This document shows positions 1-9,794 of a stretch of DNA of 64,000 nucleotides, one piece after another. The DNA comes from Vigna angularis. Its lineage: Eukaryota > Streptophyta > Magnoliopsida > Fabales > Fabaceae. Each line of letters opens with the position of its first letter. Position 1 is the stretch's first letter. The position numbers and the translations under genes were made by a program. Under the pieces are notes generated by a model. The model was not told the DNA's origin and searched no databases. It was given only the letters and a program-made list of their open reading frames with translations. Location of the stretch: positions 23,282,371 to 23,346,370 of the forward strand of contig NC_068976.1 of NCBI RefSeq assembly GCF_016808095.1, written 5' to 3'.

Positions 1-737
1 AAAGTGACAGGGAAAACAGTAGCTGCATAAATGGGGTATAGGACCTTCTCGTATCCATGACAAAGCAGAAAAAAATGGCCGGTGCAGAAAGAAACAAACA
101 TTGCAGCAATGGATACGAAAAGAGAACTCAAGCCAAGAAGAAGTTTGAGTGGCAAACCTCTGCGAAAATCTTTGGGTTGCTTTCGAGAAGTGAGGATGGT
201 GAGGAACATTATGAGACCAGTGACGGAAAAGCAAAGTCCAATGAGCGAAGCAATGGCAAACGCATGGAATGCAGCCTCGCTTTCTAAATTAGGTCTACCT
301 TTATCGTTGCTGCCACCAGGGATGGTGTTGGCTGCAGTGAAGGAAGCAGCAGCAACAAGTGCAGCCACAACAGAACAAGATTCAGACGTATCCTTCAGCC
401 ACTCCCCACTTTCCTTTATCAGTTTTTTATGTGTTTCCTCGAAGATTTCCCCCGCGTTTTTTCCCTTCTTGTCGCTTCTAAAGTAAAAGTGTCGTGGCAC
501 AAGGCTTTTAATATACTGCTCCAAAGATAAAAAAATAAAAGCATCAACATTTATATACATTGCAGTAAGTAACTGTATTTCCTTCATCTACTCTTTCTAC
601 CATTTCATGCAATTTTTTACAGTAACACTCCTTTCTTTTACACTATGGATACCTTGAAAAAGAAAGTAACTAGATCTAAATTCAGAAAGTGTAAAATTAA
701 ATCAAGAAGCATATTAAGCAACAAAAATATTTTATGT

Positions 738-815
<78 letters not shown>

Positions 816-3800
816 ACTATGGTCTCGATCAGTTGCGGATCGGTCTCGACCAGCTACTGATCGGTCTCGACCAGCTACAGATCGGTCTCGACCAGCTACC
901 GATTGGGTTCGACCAGCTTCGCATTTGTTCGGTCTCGACAACTATTGAGAAGAGTTAATGCACAATGAATGTGATAACGGCTACCGTTCAGCAATTAAGG
1001 TTTGCATTAATGGCCATTAAGAGGTAAATTAATTTGTCAGATTCCTTTAAACTCTATAAATAAGAGTTTAGGTTCGGGGTAAAGACAGATTGAACTCATA
1101 CTACAATACACCCTGTTTACGCCCTATTCGGAGGACAATATTTTAACTGTAGCAAACAGTTCATAAACCGCTCCTAACTTGAGCGTCGGAGTGCCTTTTG
1201 CAGGTACCTCCTCTCTTTTCACAATCGAGCGGACAAGATTGAAGGTGACCGATCGGTCCAAATTGGAAGCAGGCAGGCGGATCGCAGCAGTCGGAGGTTA
1301 GCGCTCGGTCTCACAAATCCCTACCGAAACATTTTGGCACCCACCGTGGGGCCGAGAGCAAGCTGAAGACACTCAATGGTGACCACAAGAAATATGGAGG
1401 AGCAGAGCACCAGAGATTTAATAAAAGGGTTGCAAGCCCAGATTGAGGCACAAGTGCAGACTATACAAGCACAGGCGCATGCGCAACAAGAGATGCGGCA
1501 GAGCCATGAGGAGGAGATGAGGGCGCTAAGGGCCGAACGCCTCGAATCGAGAGAATGCTAATGAGGCAAGCCATAATCACGCCAACCCGAACGGTCGGGC
1601 TAGAGGGGAACCAACACCCCTACGGACCGCTCGACCCTCCAGTTTATTGCCCTTCACGACGACCATCATGCAGACCCCAATGCCCGAAAAGACTCCCCCC
1701 ACATTGGATAAGTATGATGGTTCGGCTGATCCAGATAATCACTTGAGGACGTTCGATAATGCAATGACATTTTATACAAACAGTGACCCGGTCATGTGCA
1801 GAGCCTTCTCGTTATCACTTAAGGACGAGGCATTGGAGTGGTATAACACTCTTCCTCCCAACACGGTGGATTGCTTCGCTACTGTGGAAAACCTCTTTAG
1901 GAGGCAATACGCATCCAACCGGGCGCCGGAGGTAACACCGGCGGATTTGGTTAATACTAAGCAGGAGAAAGGAGAAACTTTGAAGGCTTTTATGAAAAGG
2001 GTATTTTGCGGAAAAATTGTATGCACGACCGCCAAAAACTATGGAAGAGCTCCAAGAGCGAGCGGCTGAGTTCATTCGTATGGAGGAAATGCGATTATTG
2101 CAAAAGAAACGACAGCAAGAGGCTGATGTGGGGGGAAGTAGAAAGGACAGCAAACGACCGTTCAACAATACCGATAAGGATAGGGAGCTTTCCCGAGCAT
2201 TTAGGTTTCACCATTATACAACCCTCAATGCACCTAGGGCTAAAGTTCTCGAAGAAGCCCTTAACGCAGAGCTCCTCACAGCCCGAAGGAAACCATCTCC
2301 GAGAAACGCAAATGAAAGGAAGAGTTGTTGGTACCATCAAAACCATGGACACACTACAAAAGACTGCATCATGTTAAAAAATGAAATAGAAAACCTTGTC
2401 CGTGCGGGACATCTCCGTAGGTTTGTAAAGGAAGCAAGATACAGCCCGCCTAAGGAAAGATACCGGAGAAGAAGCCCCGAGCGGGCAAATAGGAAAGACG
2501 AGCGGGGGCGGGGATATAGCCGCAGTCCCAGTCGTCATCGGGAGCGGTCGCTTCGTGGAGTTATCAACTGAAGAGAAGCCTCCACAATTCTACTACTGTC
2601 ATGTTTAGATTCAGTTTTATTTGATTCATGCTTTTGTTATTAACTTACGCTCTTATTATAGAATAAATAAAGTCCAATTTGGGCCAACCAATCGCTCCCA
2701 AAGTTGTTAGACAAAATCATTCAACGAAAAAGTCTGAGCTAGAAGATTAAGACCGAGCGGTAAATTCTGCTCGGCCAAGAGGCAAATCCCTCGTCAAAGT
2801 TTGAAGACCGAGCGGTAAATCTCCCTCGGAGAAGAGGTAAATTCCTCTATAAATATTTGAAGACCGAGCAGTAAATCTCCCTCGGAGAAGAGGTAAATTC
2901 CTCTATAAAGATTTGAAGACTGAGCGGTAAATCCCCCTCGGAGAAGAGGTAAATTCCTCTATAAAGATTTGAAGACCGAGCGGTAAATCCCCCTCGGAGA
3001 AGAGGTAAATTCCTTTATAAAGATTTGAAGACCGAGCGGTAAATCCCCCTCGGAGAAGAGGTAAATTCCTCTATAAAGATTTGAAGACCGAGCGATAAAT
3101 CCCCCTCGAAGAAGAGGTAAATCCCTCTATAAATATTTGAAGACGGATCGGTAAAACCCGCTCGTCTAAGAGGTAAATCCCTATATAAATATTTGAAGAC
3201 CGAACGGTAAATCCCACTCGGCGAAGAGGTAAATTCCTCTATAAAGATTTGAAGACCGAGCGGCAAATCCCACTCGGTGAACAGGTAGCATGATACGGCA
3301 AATCACAACCGAAAGGTAAAACCCTATCGTCAAAGTTGAAGTCAAAGAACGAGAAGAAAATCCCTCTCAACCGAACGGTTCTCACTCTCAACCGAACGGT
3401 TCTCACTCTCATCAATCAGGAAGCTTTGTTTCTCATCTGACTAACTATTTCTTTTATTCTAGAATAGTAATCTTTAATGATCTCAGATTCTTTCATTCTT
3501 ATTAATTCAAACTCTCGTTTTAGAGAATGAAGTTTAACATTGCGTACCTCATCACTTCCTTGAAACTCCTCTTATATTGTGTTCCAAGCTTGTTTTGCAC
3601 TTGTGGCACCAATTATCCTTGGAAAAATTGTGTCATCAACTGCTTGTTGAAGAACAAATAAAGCCCTTGAATCCTTCTGCTTGTTTTCCTTCAACTCCTT
3701 CTTTTGAGCTGTAGTAAGAGTGGATGTGTCTTCTAGAATAGTGAATCCTTCTTCTATGATGTCCTATAAATCTTGAGAACGGAAGAATGTCTTCATTTTG

Positions 3801-6016
3801 ATACTTCAGAAATCATAATTTTGTCCTGTGAAAATAGGTACTGGAGTTGATGATGTTTGATTGGTAGTAGCCATGAGTTGAGAAAATATTTTGGAGCTAA
3901 TACAAGATGCAGTTATAGTTTTGTTTAAGGTAGTTGAAATTTTTTATCTACGCCCAGTAGATGACCGAACGTAGCTCTGGTACCACTATTAGTATTTTAA
4001 GGTTGTGAAAAGAGTAGTTGATGTGGTAGAGAAAATGTAGAGATAATAGAATGTAGAAGTAATAGTTGGAAGAAGTGTTGTAGTTGTCTTTGTTGTTGTA
4101 GATGTTGGCCTCTTACAAATGGTAGATGTTGTCTACATCTTCTATCAAATGGTAGAGTTCATGGGTATTTATAGACCCATAGATTATTCTAGTACATACT
4201 AGCCACAACTTACGTGGAATGTTCTAGATTTTTACCTATGTAGAATATTCTTGATTTTTCTTTCTATCTTAGGCTTTTCTACAATATTATAGAACTTGTA
4301 TTACATTTCAATTCTTCTATCTAAGGAGCTTATACGTTCTTCTAGAAATTGCATTTAGTAATATATACCTACTTTAATAATATATACCTGAAACCACGTT
4401 ATATCCCACACCGTTTGTAAGGCAGAACCAGCTATCTGCCAAGGTTTATCCCTGCCAGGAGCATATGCTGCCAAGTGTAACATGGTGTTCTCATCTTCAT
4501 CTACTGTCAGAGTTAAATTATTCCAAACTTCTAGTTTTGACTGCATCTTCGTTTTCAAACTCTCAACAACAAGGGGTTGCCGATTCCGCACAGCCACAAG
4601 CAACACATTCTCTTTCTTTGAGTTGGTGTTATGGATCACACTTGGAATTCGATATAACATTTCCTCCACCATTTCAACTATTCCATTTCTTGCTGCAACC
4701 AAAAATGCTGTCTCTTTTTTGTCAGTCTTTCCTTTTTCAGCTTGTTCATCCGATTCCTTCTTCACGCTCTCACTGGGATTTACACCCTTTTTCTCAACAT
4801 CTGTTTCATTTTCTTCTTCCAACCATCTTAATTCACTGAGTTCAACTGTAAGAGCCAAGCCAAACAAGGAATAGTAGAGGTTGTAAAACTTCATCGTATA
4901 AACTAACATACATAGAATAAAATATAATGATTCATGTCTTGCGCATTTGAGCTTATGAAACGAAGAAATAAGAAGCTTCAAGAAATTAAGAAATTCTACA
5001 GATGGATTTGGTTCTGATCCAAAGAAAGAAGCATTAATTAATCCTTTAAAGTTGAAGCTATTGTATTCTTATATATATACCTTGTTTATATTCGCTGTAC
5101 ACATTATACATATCTGTTTCAACTTTCATATCCATTGGGACACCTCCACTTCCAGTAAATGCTGCATAAGGTCTTTTTAACAGTGCCTTCAAGAGTTGAC
5201 CACTCCATTGATGCCTCTTCTTTGTCTTTTTTATTTCCTTTAATTCTGAAAAAAAACAGGTGTAATATCAATGGTGTTAGTTAAACCATCTTGCCCCAGA
5301 TGAAAATAACATGAAGAAAACGTACCCACTCCTGAGAGGCCAAGAATATGTACATATGCAGACCAAAGAAATTGTTGAGAGGTTTCATAATTTGGTGGCA
5401 AAAATCCAACCTTGGGAGTTCCCAATTCAAAGGTACACCTTTTGGAAGATGGGTTTTCTATGTCATACTTATTCTTTCTCGTGGGCATTTTCCCTAAGAC
5501 CGAAACAAAAATGCGTCATAAATGTTGAGTAAACTTTAAATGGACCCATTGCCTCAAAGTGTTTTGTCTTATTGAAAATTATGCACTCCATTTGTAAAAG
5601 AAGTTAGGTATTGTGTTAGCACTATCATTACCCACATAGTAGTGGAGAGTAGTGGAGATGTTAGGTTTAGTTTTTATTATAAATATGGACATGTAGTTTT
5701 GTATGAAGTGTGACACACTTGTTTGTTGTAGTGTGTGCACCGTGGTGGAATGCAAAGAAAGGGAGAAGCCCCAAGAAGTCCCAGGAGAAGCCTCACGGTT
5801 TTGTGAGAAAAAGGAGAGAGTCTCCATGTTTGTGTATTGTGTGGAGAAAGTGTGTGAGCGTGTGTATCGTAAAAGAGAAAGAGAAGTGTTTGTGTTTGTT
5901 TGAGTTGTGCGTGAGTGAAAAGAAAGAAAATGGGTTGTGCCTTATGAGTTGTATGTGGTGAGTTTGAGAGATTAAAGTGTTGTATTTGTATTTGTATGTT
6001 CTGGATAGTTTGGCCA

Positions 6017-6068
<52 letters not shown>

Positions 6069-6511
6069 CTACAATAAATGACTCTGAGAAACCAGTCTCT
6101 CATAGACAAAAAAAAACACAAGAAAAAAAGATATTCCAACTAATTACATGCATTACTCTAAATCCTATCCAACATCTTCCCTCTAACACTATAAGTTACT
6201 AATTTTTTTTACTCTTACTAATTTATTTTAAATTTTACCTTCATTTTATCAAATATTTTTAATTGAATTAACTAATTTCCGAGTTTTTCTTCTTCTTTTC
6301 AGCTCCTAACTTATACAACAAGTTTCAACTTGCTTAAATTAACTTCAATGATTCAAAATCACAATTAAATAAATATTAAGTTGATATGTATTTATAATAG
6401 AGTATCAATTTGCACAATTATAAAGAACTTGTTGCAGCTCATTAGTCGAAGATTAATGTATTACGCATTAACTCATGCATTCTAATACGATAGTTAATTA
6501 TAAAAAAAATA

Positions 6512-6556
<45 letters not shown>

Positions 6557-7407
6557 AGTTAAATCGCTATCCTTATATATGATGGAGTAAAATCGCTATC
6601 CTTTTTTCTGAACCACTGTCTATGAAGACGTGTGTAATAAAATAGAATTGAGTAAATATTAAGTACAAGTAGAGAAAAGAGTAAAGTTATGGCGTAAAGA
6701 AAAAAAAGAAGAAAGACGATATAGCAGAATGAAACCTGTTCACATACCAAATAGAGCAGCAACATTAAACGATCCAGAAAAAAAATCATGTAACGTGGCA
6801 TAGTTCTTTGGATTTTTCTCTTTATCAGACTTGGGATTCTCCCGTATCTTTCCCAGATTTGCCTTCATTTGTTTTTCAGGGTTCAGTGGTTCTATAAGTA
6901 TCCCTTTCACACACAAACAAACATGCAGTATATTTTAAAAAATCGTGTAACAAATTTTTAGAACACTTTTTACTGTATCATAAATAGGAGGTCAAGTAAC
7001 TGTAAACATATACTTGAACAGAACCATTTATATCTGAAACTAGAAGCCTAGCCTTTTTAACCTAGTTCGTGGTGTTATTATAACTTACAGTGGTACAGAA
7101 TTCGCTTCCACCATGACAGGTTGGTAGCACTTCTGAAAGCCGAGGGTCTTGATGCAAGGAGTTTGAGAGGAGTGAAACCCTCTATATTCTTATGTGTGCT
7201 AAGGAAATCATAGTAATGCACTATTATCACAGCCAAATCTGCATCATATCCATAAAAATATATATACTAATCATTATATATAAAGTTTTGTTATGTCAAA
7301 ATAAAACAAAATATTACATAAAGTTTCTTATAGTAAAGAAGTGAATCTAGTTGTTAATATGCATCTTTTCCACAACAGACATATCAATTAATCAGTAGTC
7401 TACCAAA

Positions 7408-7458
<51 letters not shown>

Positions 7459-8042
7459 GATGAGAAGGAAGAGAAGATAGGTATGAGAAAGATACCGAAA
7501 TACTCTCTCATGATAGCACAATGAAGAATAGTGTCACCATTGTCTCGCACAAGATCTTGCAAGGGAGCGCTGTGGTCGGAAAGGTTAGAGAGATAAGCAA
7601 AGGCCTGTTTCTTCCAATTGATAGCAGCTCCAAAGAGAGGTGTCTCTCCATGCTTGTTTCTTCGACTCACCAAGTAAATCCTCTCTTTGTCCGTTCCTAT
7701 GATCCACTTACATATCTTTACGAAACCCCTTGAAGCCGCAACATGCAGAGGGGTATCCCCTCCATCGTTCTCCATTTCCAGAGCCTTCACCCTCGCTCCT
7801 TGGCTGTGTCCGATAATGGCATTCACAAGGTCGTGAACCACAACTTCTTCGTCCAAATCAACGGCCACGTGCAGTGCAGTGCCCACCGATTCGTTAATCA
7901 TTGTCGTGTGACACGCTGGGAATCGGTTGTACATGTTCACAACCTTCTCCCATTTCCCTTCCAACGTGTACTCCGCCAGATAGTCACTCACTTCATATGA
8001 TGAGTTGTACGATAACTCCTCCTCAAAATTTTCAGGATTCAT
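1..8042 (-). CDS. Ankyrin-repeat/PGG membrane protein, gene 1 of tandem cluster (3' end beyond window)
   Basis: Exons on the minus strand: 8042-7496, 7238-7089, 6903-6748, 5493-5326, 5245-5081, 4845-4388 and 515-<1. All joins are GT-AG and keep phase. They give 548 residues plus at least 171 from the last exon; about 750 aa is expected from the paralogues. Residues 1-182 carry ankyrin units (GTALHVAVDL, GDTPLHVAASRGF). Exon 6 has a second ankyrin block (ETAFLVAARNG, ENTMLHLAAYAPG). Exon 7 is the PGG domain, with PGG at about 614-616 and hydrophobic segments typical of its four-helix membrane region. Plant relatives (ACD6, ITN1) act at membranes in defence and stress signalling; a role here is inferred. 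Intron 3 (1.25 kb) and intron 6 (3.9 kb) are swollen by insertions. This copy is more diverged than genes 2 and 3, which resemble each other. The last 94 or so bases lie outside the window. Confidence 0.85.
740..811. repeat. (TA)n microsatellite
   Basis: About 70 bases of uninterrupted TA dinucleotides directly abutting the left edge of the gypsy LTR, inside intron 6 of ankyrin gene 1. The repeat is directly visible. Tyr-Ile reading frames over it are artefacts. Confidence 0.95.
812..1331 (+). mobile_element. 5' LTR of a Tat-like Ty3/gypsy retrotransposon
   Basis: Starts TGTTACTATGG and ends ACCGAAACA, so it has TG...CA borders. It is followed at once by TTTTGGCACCCACCGTGGGG, the primer-binding-site region typical of Tat-lineage elements. 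A TATAAATA box lies at 1054-1061. Near the 5' end (about 838-925) there are four to five copies of a 21-base unit built on GGTCTCGACCAGCTAC. No matching 3' LTR is present in the window, so the element is truncated. It sits in intron 6 of ankyrin gene 1. Confidence 0.75.
1376..2571 (+). pseudogene. Gag of Tat-like gypsy element, frameshifted and internally deleted
   Basis: Three overlapping reading frames (1376-1561, 1647-2069, 2017-2571) together resemble one retrotransposon Gag. An N-terminal Gln/Glu-rich coiled coil is followed by the core (PPTLDKYDGSADPDNHLRTF, FRRQYASNRAPEV, KGETLKAFMKR). The frame then jumps, with residues apparently missing between FMKR and EKLYARPPKTMEEL. A Cys/His cluster (CWYHQNHGHTTKDC) and an Arg-rich tail end the protein. 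No protease, reverse transcriptase or integrase follows. This is a non-functional, gag-only remnant that lies on the opposite strand to the host gene intron holding it. Confidence 0.85.
2747..3295 (+). repeat. Tandem array of a 56-base unit
   Basis: Around nine copies of a 56-base unit begin GAAGACCGAGCGGTAAATC and contain GAGAAGAGGTAAATTCCTC. The first clean units start at 2803, 2859 and 2915, exactly 56 apart. The leftmost and the last three copies are more diverged. The array lies downstream of the truncated gag and is probably the untranslated tandem region often found in Tat-type elements. It shares the CCGAGCGG/CCGAACGG word with the solo LTR at 34.6 kb. Confidence 0.9.
3420..4340 (-). 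mobile_element. Copia retrotransposon relic: LTR/leader, primer-binding site and broken gag
   Basis: On the minus strand, 3874-3420 reads as a Copia Gag N-terminus (starts MATTNQTSSTPVP; contains FTGQNYDF and KDSRALFVLQQAVDDTIFPR; ends KDYYSRIKEIVSQMRNKAS). Three in-frame stops replace what look like Trp, Trp and Gln codons. A tRNA-Met-type primer-binding site (TGGTACCAGAGC) lies at 3985-3974. The sequence beyond it to about 4340 looks like an LTR, with TATAAATA near 4175-4168; its outer edge is not resolved. The relic is cut off at 3420, where the gypsy-derived sequence begins, so one element probably inserted into the other. Confidence 0.75.
6018..6058. repeat. (TA)n microsatellite
   Basis: About 40 bases of TA repeats within intron 3 of ankyrin gene 1. 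Confidence 0.9.
6515..6551. repeat. (TA)n microsatellite with short flanking duplication
   Basis: About 36 bases of TA repeats. Right after it the string GATGGAGTTAAATCGCTATCC and a near copy (GATGGAGTAAAATCGCTATCC) occur about 29 bases apart. Inside gene 1 intron 3. Confidence 0.85.
7412..7456. repeat. (TA)n microsatellite in intron 1 of ankyrin gene 1
   Basis: About 44 bases of TA repeats, roughly 40 bases from the splice donor of exon 1. The paralogues lack the tract at this place. Confidence 0.9.
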
Positions 8043-8118
8043 GGCCGAACAGGAACTTCAAACAACGACAATGTATATGAAGCACTGAAATAACTCGTTA
8101 CTATTTTTCTGCATGCGT

Positions 8119-8126
8119 CTTATATT
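8119..8126 (-). promoter_or_regulatory. Candidate TATA box of ankyrin gene 1
   Basis: AATATAAG on the minus strand, about 77 bases upstream of the start codon at 8042. The equivalent place in genes 2 and 3 has TATATAAG beside the same GCAT context, so the core promoter position is conserved across the cluster. Confidence 0.45.
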
Positions 8127-9794
8127 CCTAATAGGTAATTCGATACTTCAACTCCTCATTTTATGTCATGTCACTTTTTCTAGGTAACAAGGGAAGAATA
8201 ATGATCTTCGAGATTGTTATGCGTTAATGTTGTGAACGAAAAAACAAAAGAAAATATTCTAACCAACACATTTCATCTTAAGCTTTATTTCTTTCTTTTC
8301 TTCTCTAGCTAAACATTCCCTTTACTTGCTACCCTGTCGGGTAAACTACAAGTTCCATCAGCTTCTTCCTCTGTTTCAACCTGCTCATTCCTAACTGTCG
8401 TAATCTTTTTTCTTTAGCCTCTTTTCACTGTTACTGAACAAAATTGGTGCTGAAGTCACCATTTTTCAGTTGATAGTATTTGAAAAATGATCTGACTGAG
8501 CGCTGAAAATTGGTGTTTTTGGTGCATTAATAATTTTAACCAGTGTAAAAATATGGTCTTTTGAATTACTTTAACATTATTGTGATGGAATAATTATAAT
8601 TCATCAACTCTGCAGATCAAAGATAGAGTCTGTCAACTACTATTAAAAAGTTTTGATCCTCAAGTTAGAATTAGCCAAACATTAACTGATCATTCTAGAA
8701 ACATCAAGCACAATCAGAGTAAAAGCAATCACAATGCTGCAATGAAAGCCTTTTCTCGATCGGTCGGGTTTTGGTTTGAAAATCTATCTTGTCGATTGGG
8801 CATAAAGATCCCAAACCAGGAAAATTATCAGTTAATTGGGATGTATTTTCCCGATTTCCACAAAACTCCTCAGCAGTTATCCCTTCTGAAAATTCTGTTG
8901 TTTGATATGTATTTACCTGCCAATGAGCTACAGATATATCTAGCAAACCAGCAATTTTTTGTGATCGCAGGATTCCACACATAACATTTGGACACCGAAT
9001 CCTTATCTCGTTATACTCAAAATGAATTGTAACGTTGTTCAGTATCCTCATCCTAGTTTACATCTGTTACTGTTATCCCTTTCTATCTCTCTTTGTGTTT
9101 ATGGCACTTGTATTTGTAAGTTCTCAGCTTCAGTACCGAGTCTACTAACATCTACGGATCATACTTCATACTTCGTGATCGTTAGTCCATAAGCCTTTTC
9201 ATTTCCACGGAGATTTTGAGCAATCGTATAGGATTAATACACTAATCTGGGTTACACCAATATATACTGAGGCAATTTGTTGCAACTAAAACTATTTTGG
9301 TCTGATGGGTCAACGAATCAGGATACTCCATTAGGTTATGTGAACAAAATAAGGTCTTCAGGACATATTATTTGCAATACATGCCTTACAACAGTCCAGC
9401 TTTTATCAGTAACAATTTGTATCGTCAGCAATAACCGGTTCTTAATTTGTCTGTATTTAATAATTCTTTTGTCTTAAAGTAATATAAATAGTACTTTAAA
9501 CAGTAAAGTAAAATTATTTAAATAAAAGTTATTAAATAAAAAATCTTAAGAGAATATTGTAAACCTAAATTAAATCTCCTGAATCGCAACTTTACAAGCA
9601 ACAACCACAAATTTGCTACAATTCAAAGGCTATTTTTCATAGCTCAAAAAAATACATGATTATTCACACCAAGAAAACAAGCTCAAAATCACAGACAAAA
9701 CACAAAACTTAACTGAAAAAGGGAAATTGATTTGAATGGCTGCATGAATGATGAACCAGTACAGCACAAACAATGACATGTAGTAGCATAGGTG
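8127..9794. other. Intergenic region between ankyrin genes 2 and 1, part of a segmental duplication
   Basis: 8225-8750 and 9326-9794 match 24615-25200 and 25260-25719 closely, for example the CATCAAGCACAATCAG and GTCCAGCTTTTATCAG stretches. The middle, about 8805-9320, has no counterpart downstream of gene 3. The duplicated parts are the downstream flank of one gene and the distal upstream flank of the next, as expected for unequal crossing over in a tandem cluster. Confidence 0.8.
8704..9051 (-). other. Unrecognised 115-codon open frame in a segment absent from the paralogous flank
   Basis: An ATG-started frame on the minus strand. Nearly all of it lies in the stretch (about 8805-9320) missing from the duplicate at 25.2 kb. 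It has seven Cys and no motif I recognise. It may be a captured gene fragment or chance. I see no exon partner or promoter. Confidence 0.2.

Larger units (their letters stand above)
5530..6745. mobile_element. Insertion in intron 3 of ankyrin gene 1, LTR-like, unclassified
   Basis: This intron is 1254 bases, against 90 and 96 in the two paralogues, so about 1.15 kb has been added. Part of it (about 5560-6010) resembles a retroelement LTR and leader: TATAAATA at 5678-5685, followed by a G-rich transcribed-looking stretch. Two (TA)n tracts follow, at about 6018-6058 and 6515-6551. I could not find clean terminal repeats or a target duplication, so the class is uncertain. Confidence 0.45.

Noticed and set aside
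732..958. Open frames with long Tyr-Ile runs (also near 6 kb, 50.5 kb and 58.4 kb)
   Set aside because: They are translations of (TA)n microsatellites and of the 21-base LTR tandem repeat, not proteins.
2747..3295. Regularly spaced repeats that might suggest a CRISPR array
   Set aside because: The whole 56-base unit is repeated with no unique spacers, and the context is a plant retrotransposon.
4465..4874. Two plus-strand frames of 124 and 130 codons
   Set aside because: They are antisense shadows of ankyrin gene 1 exon 6, which has the family match on the minus strand.
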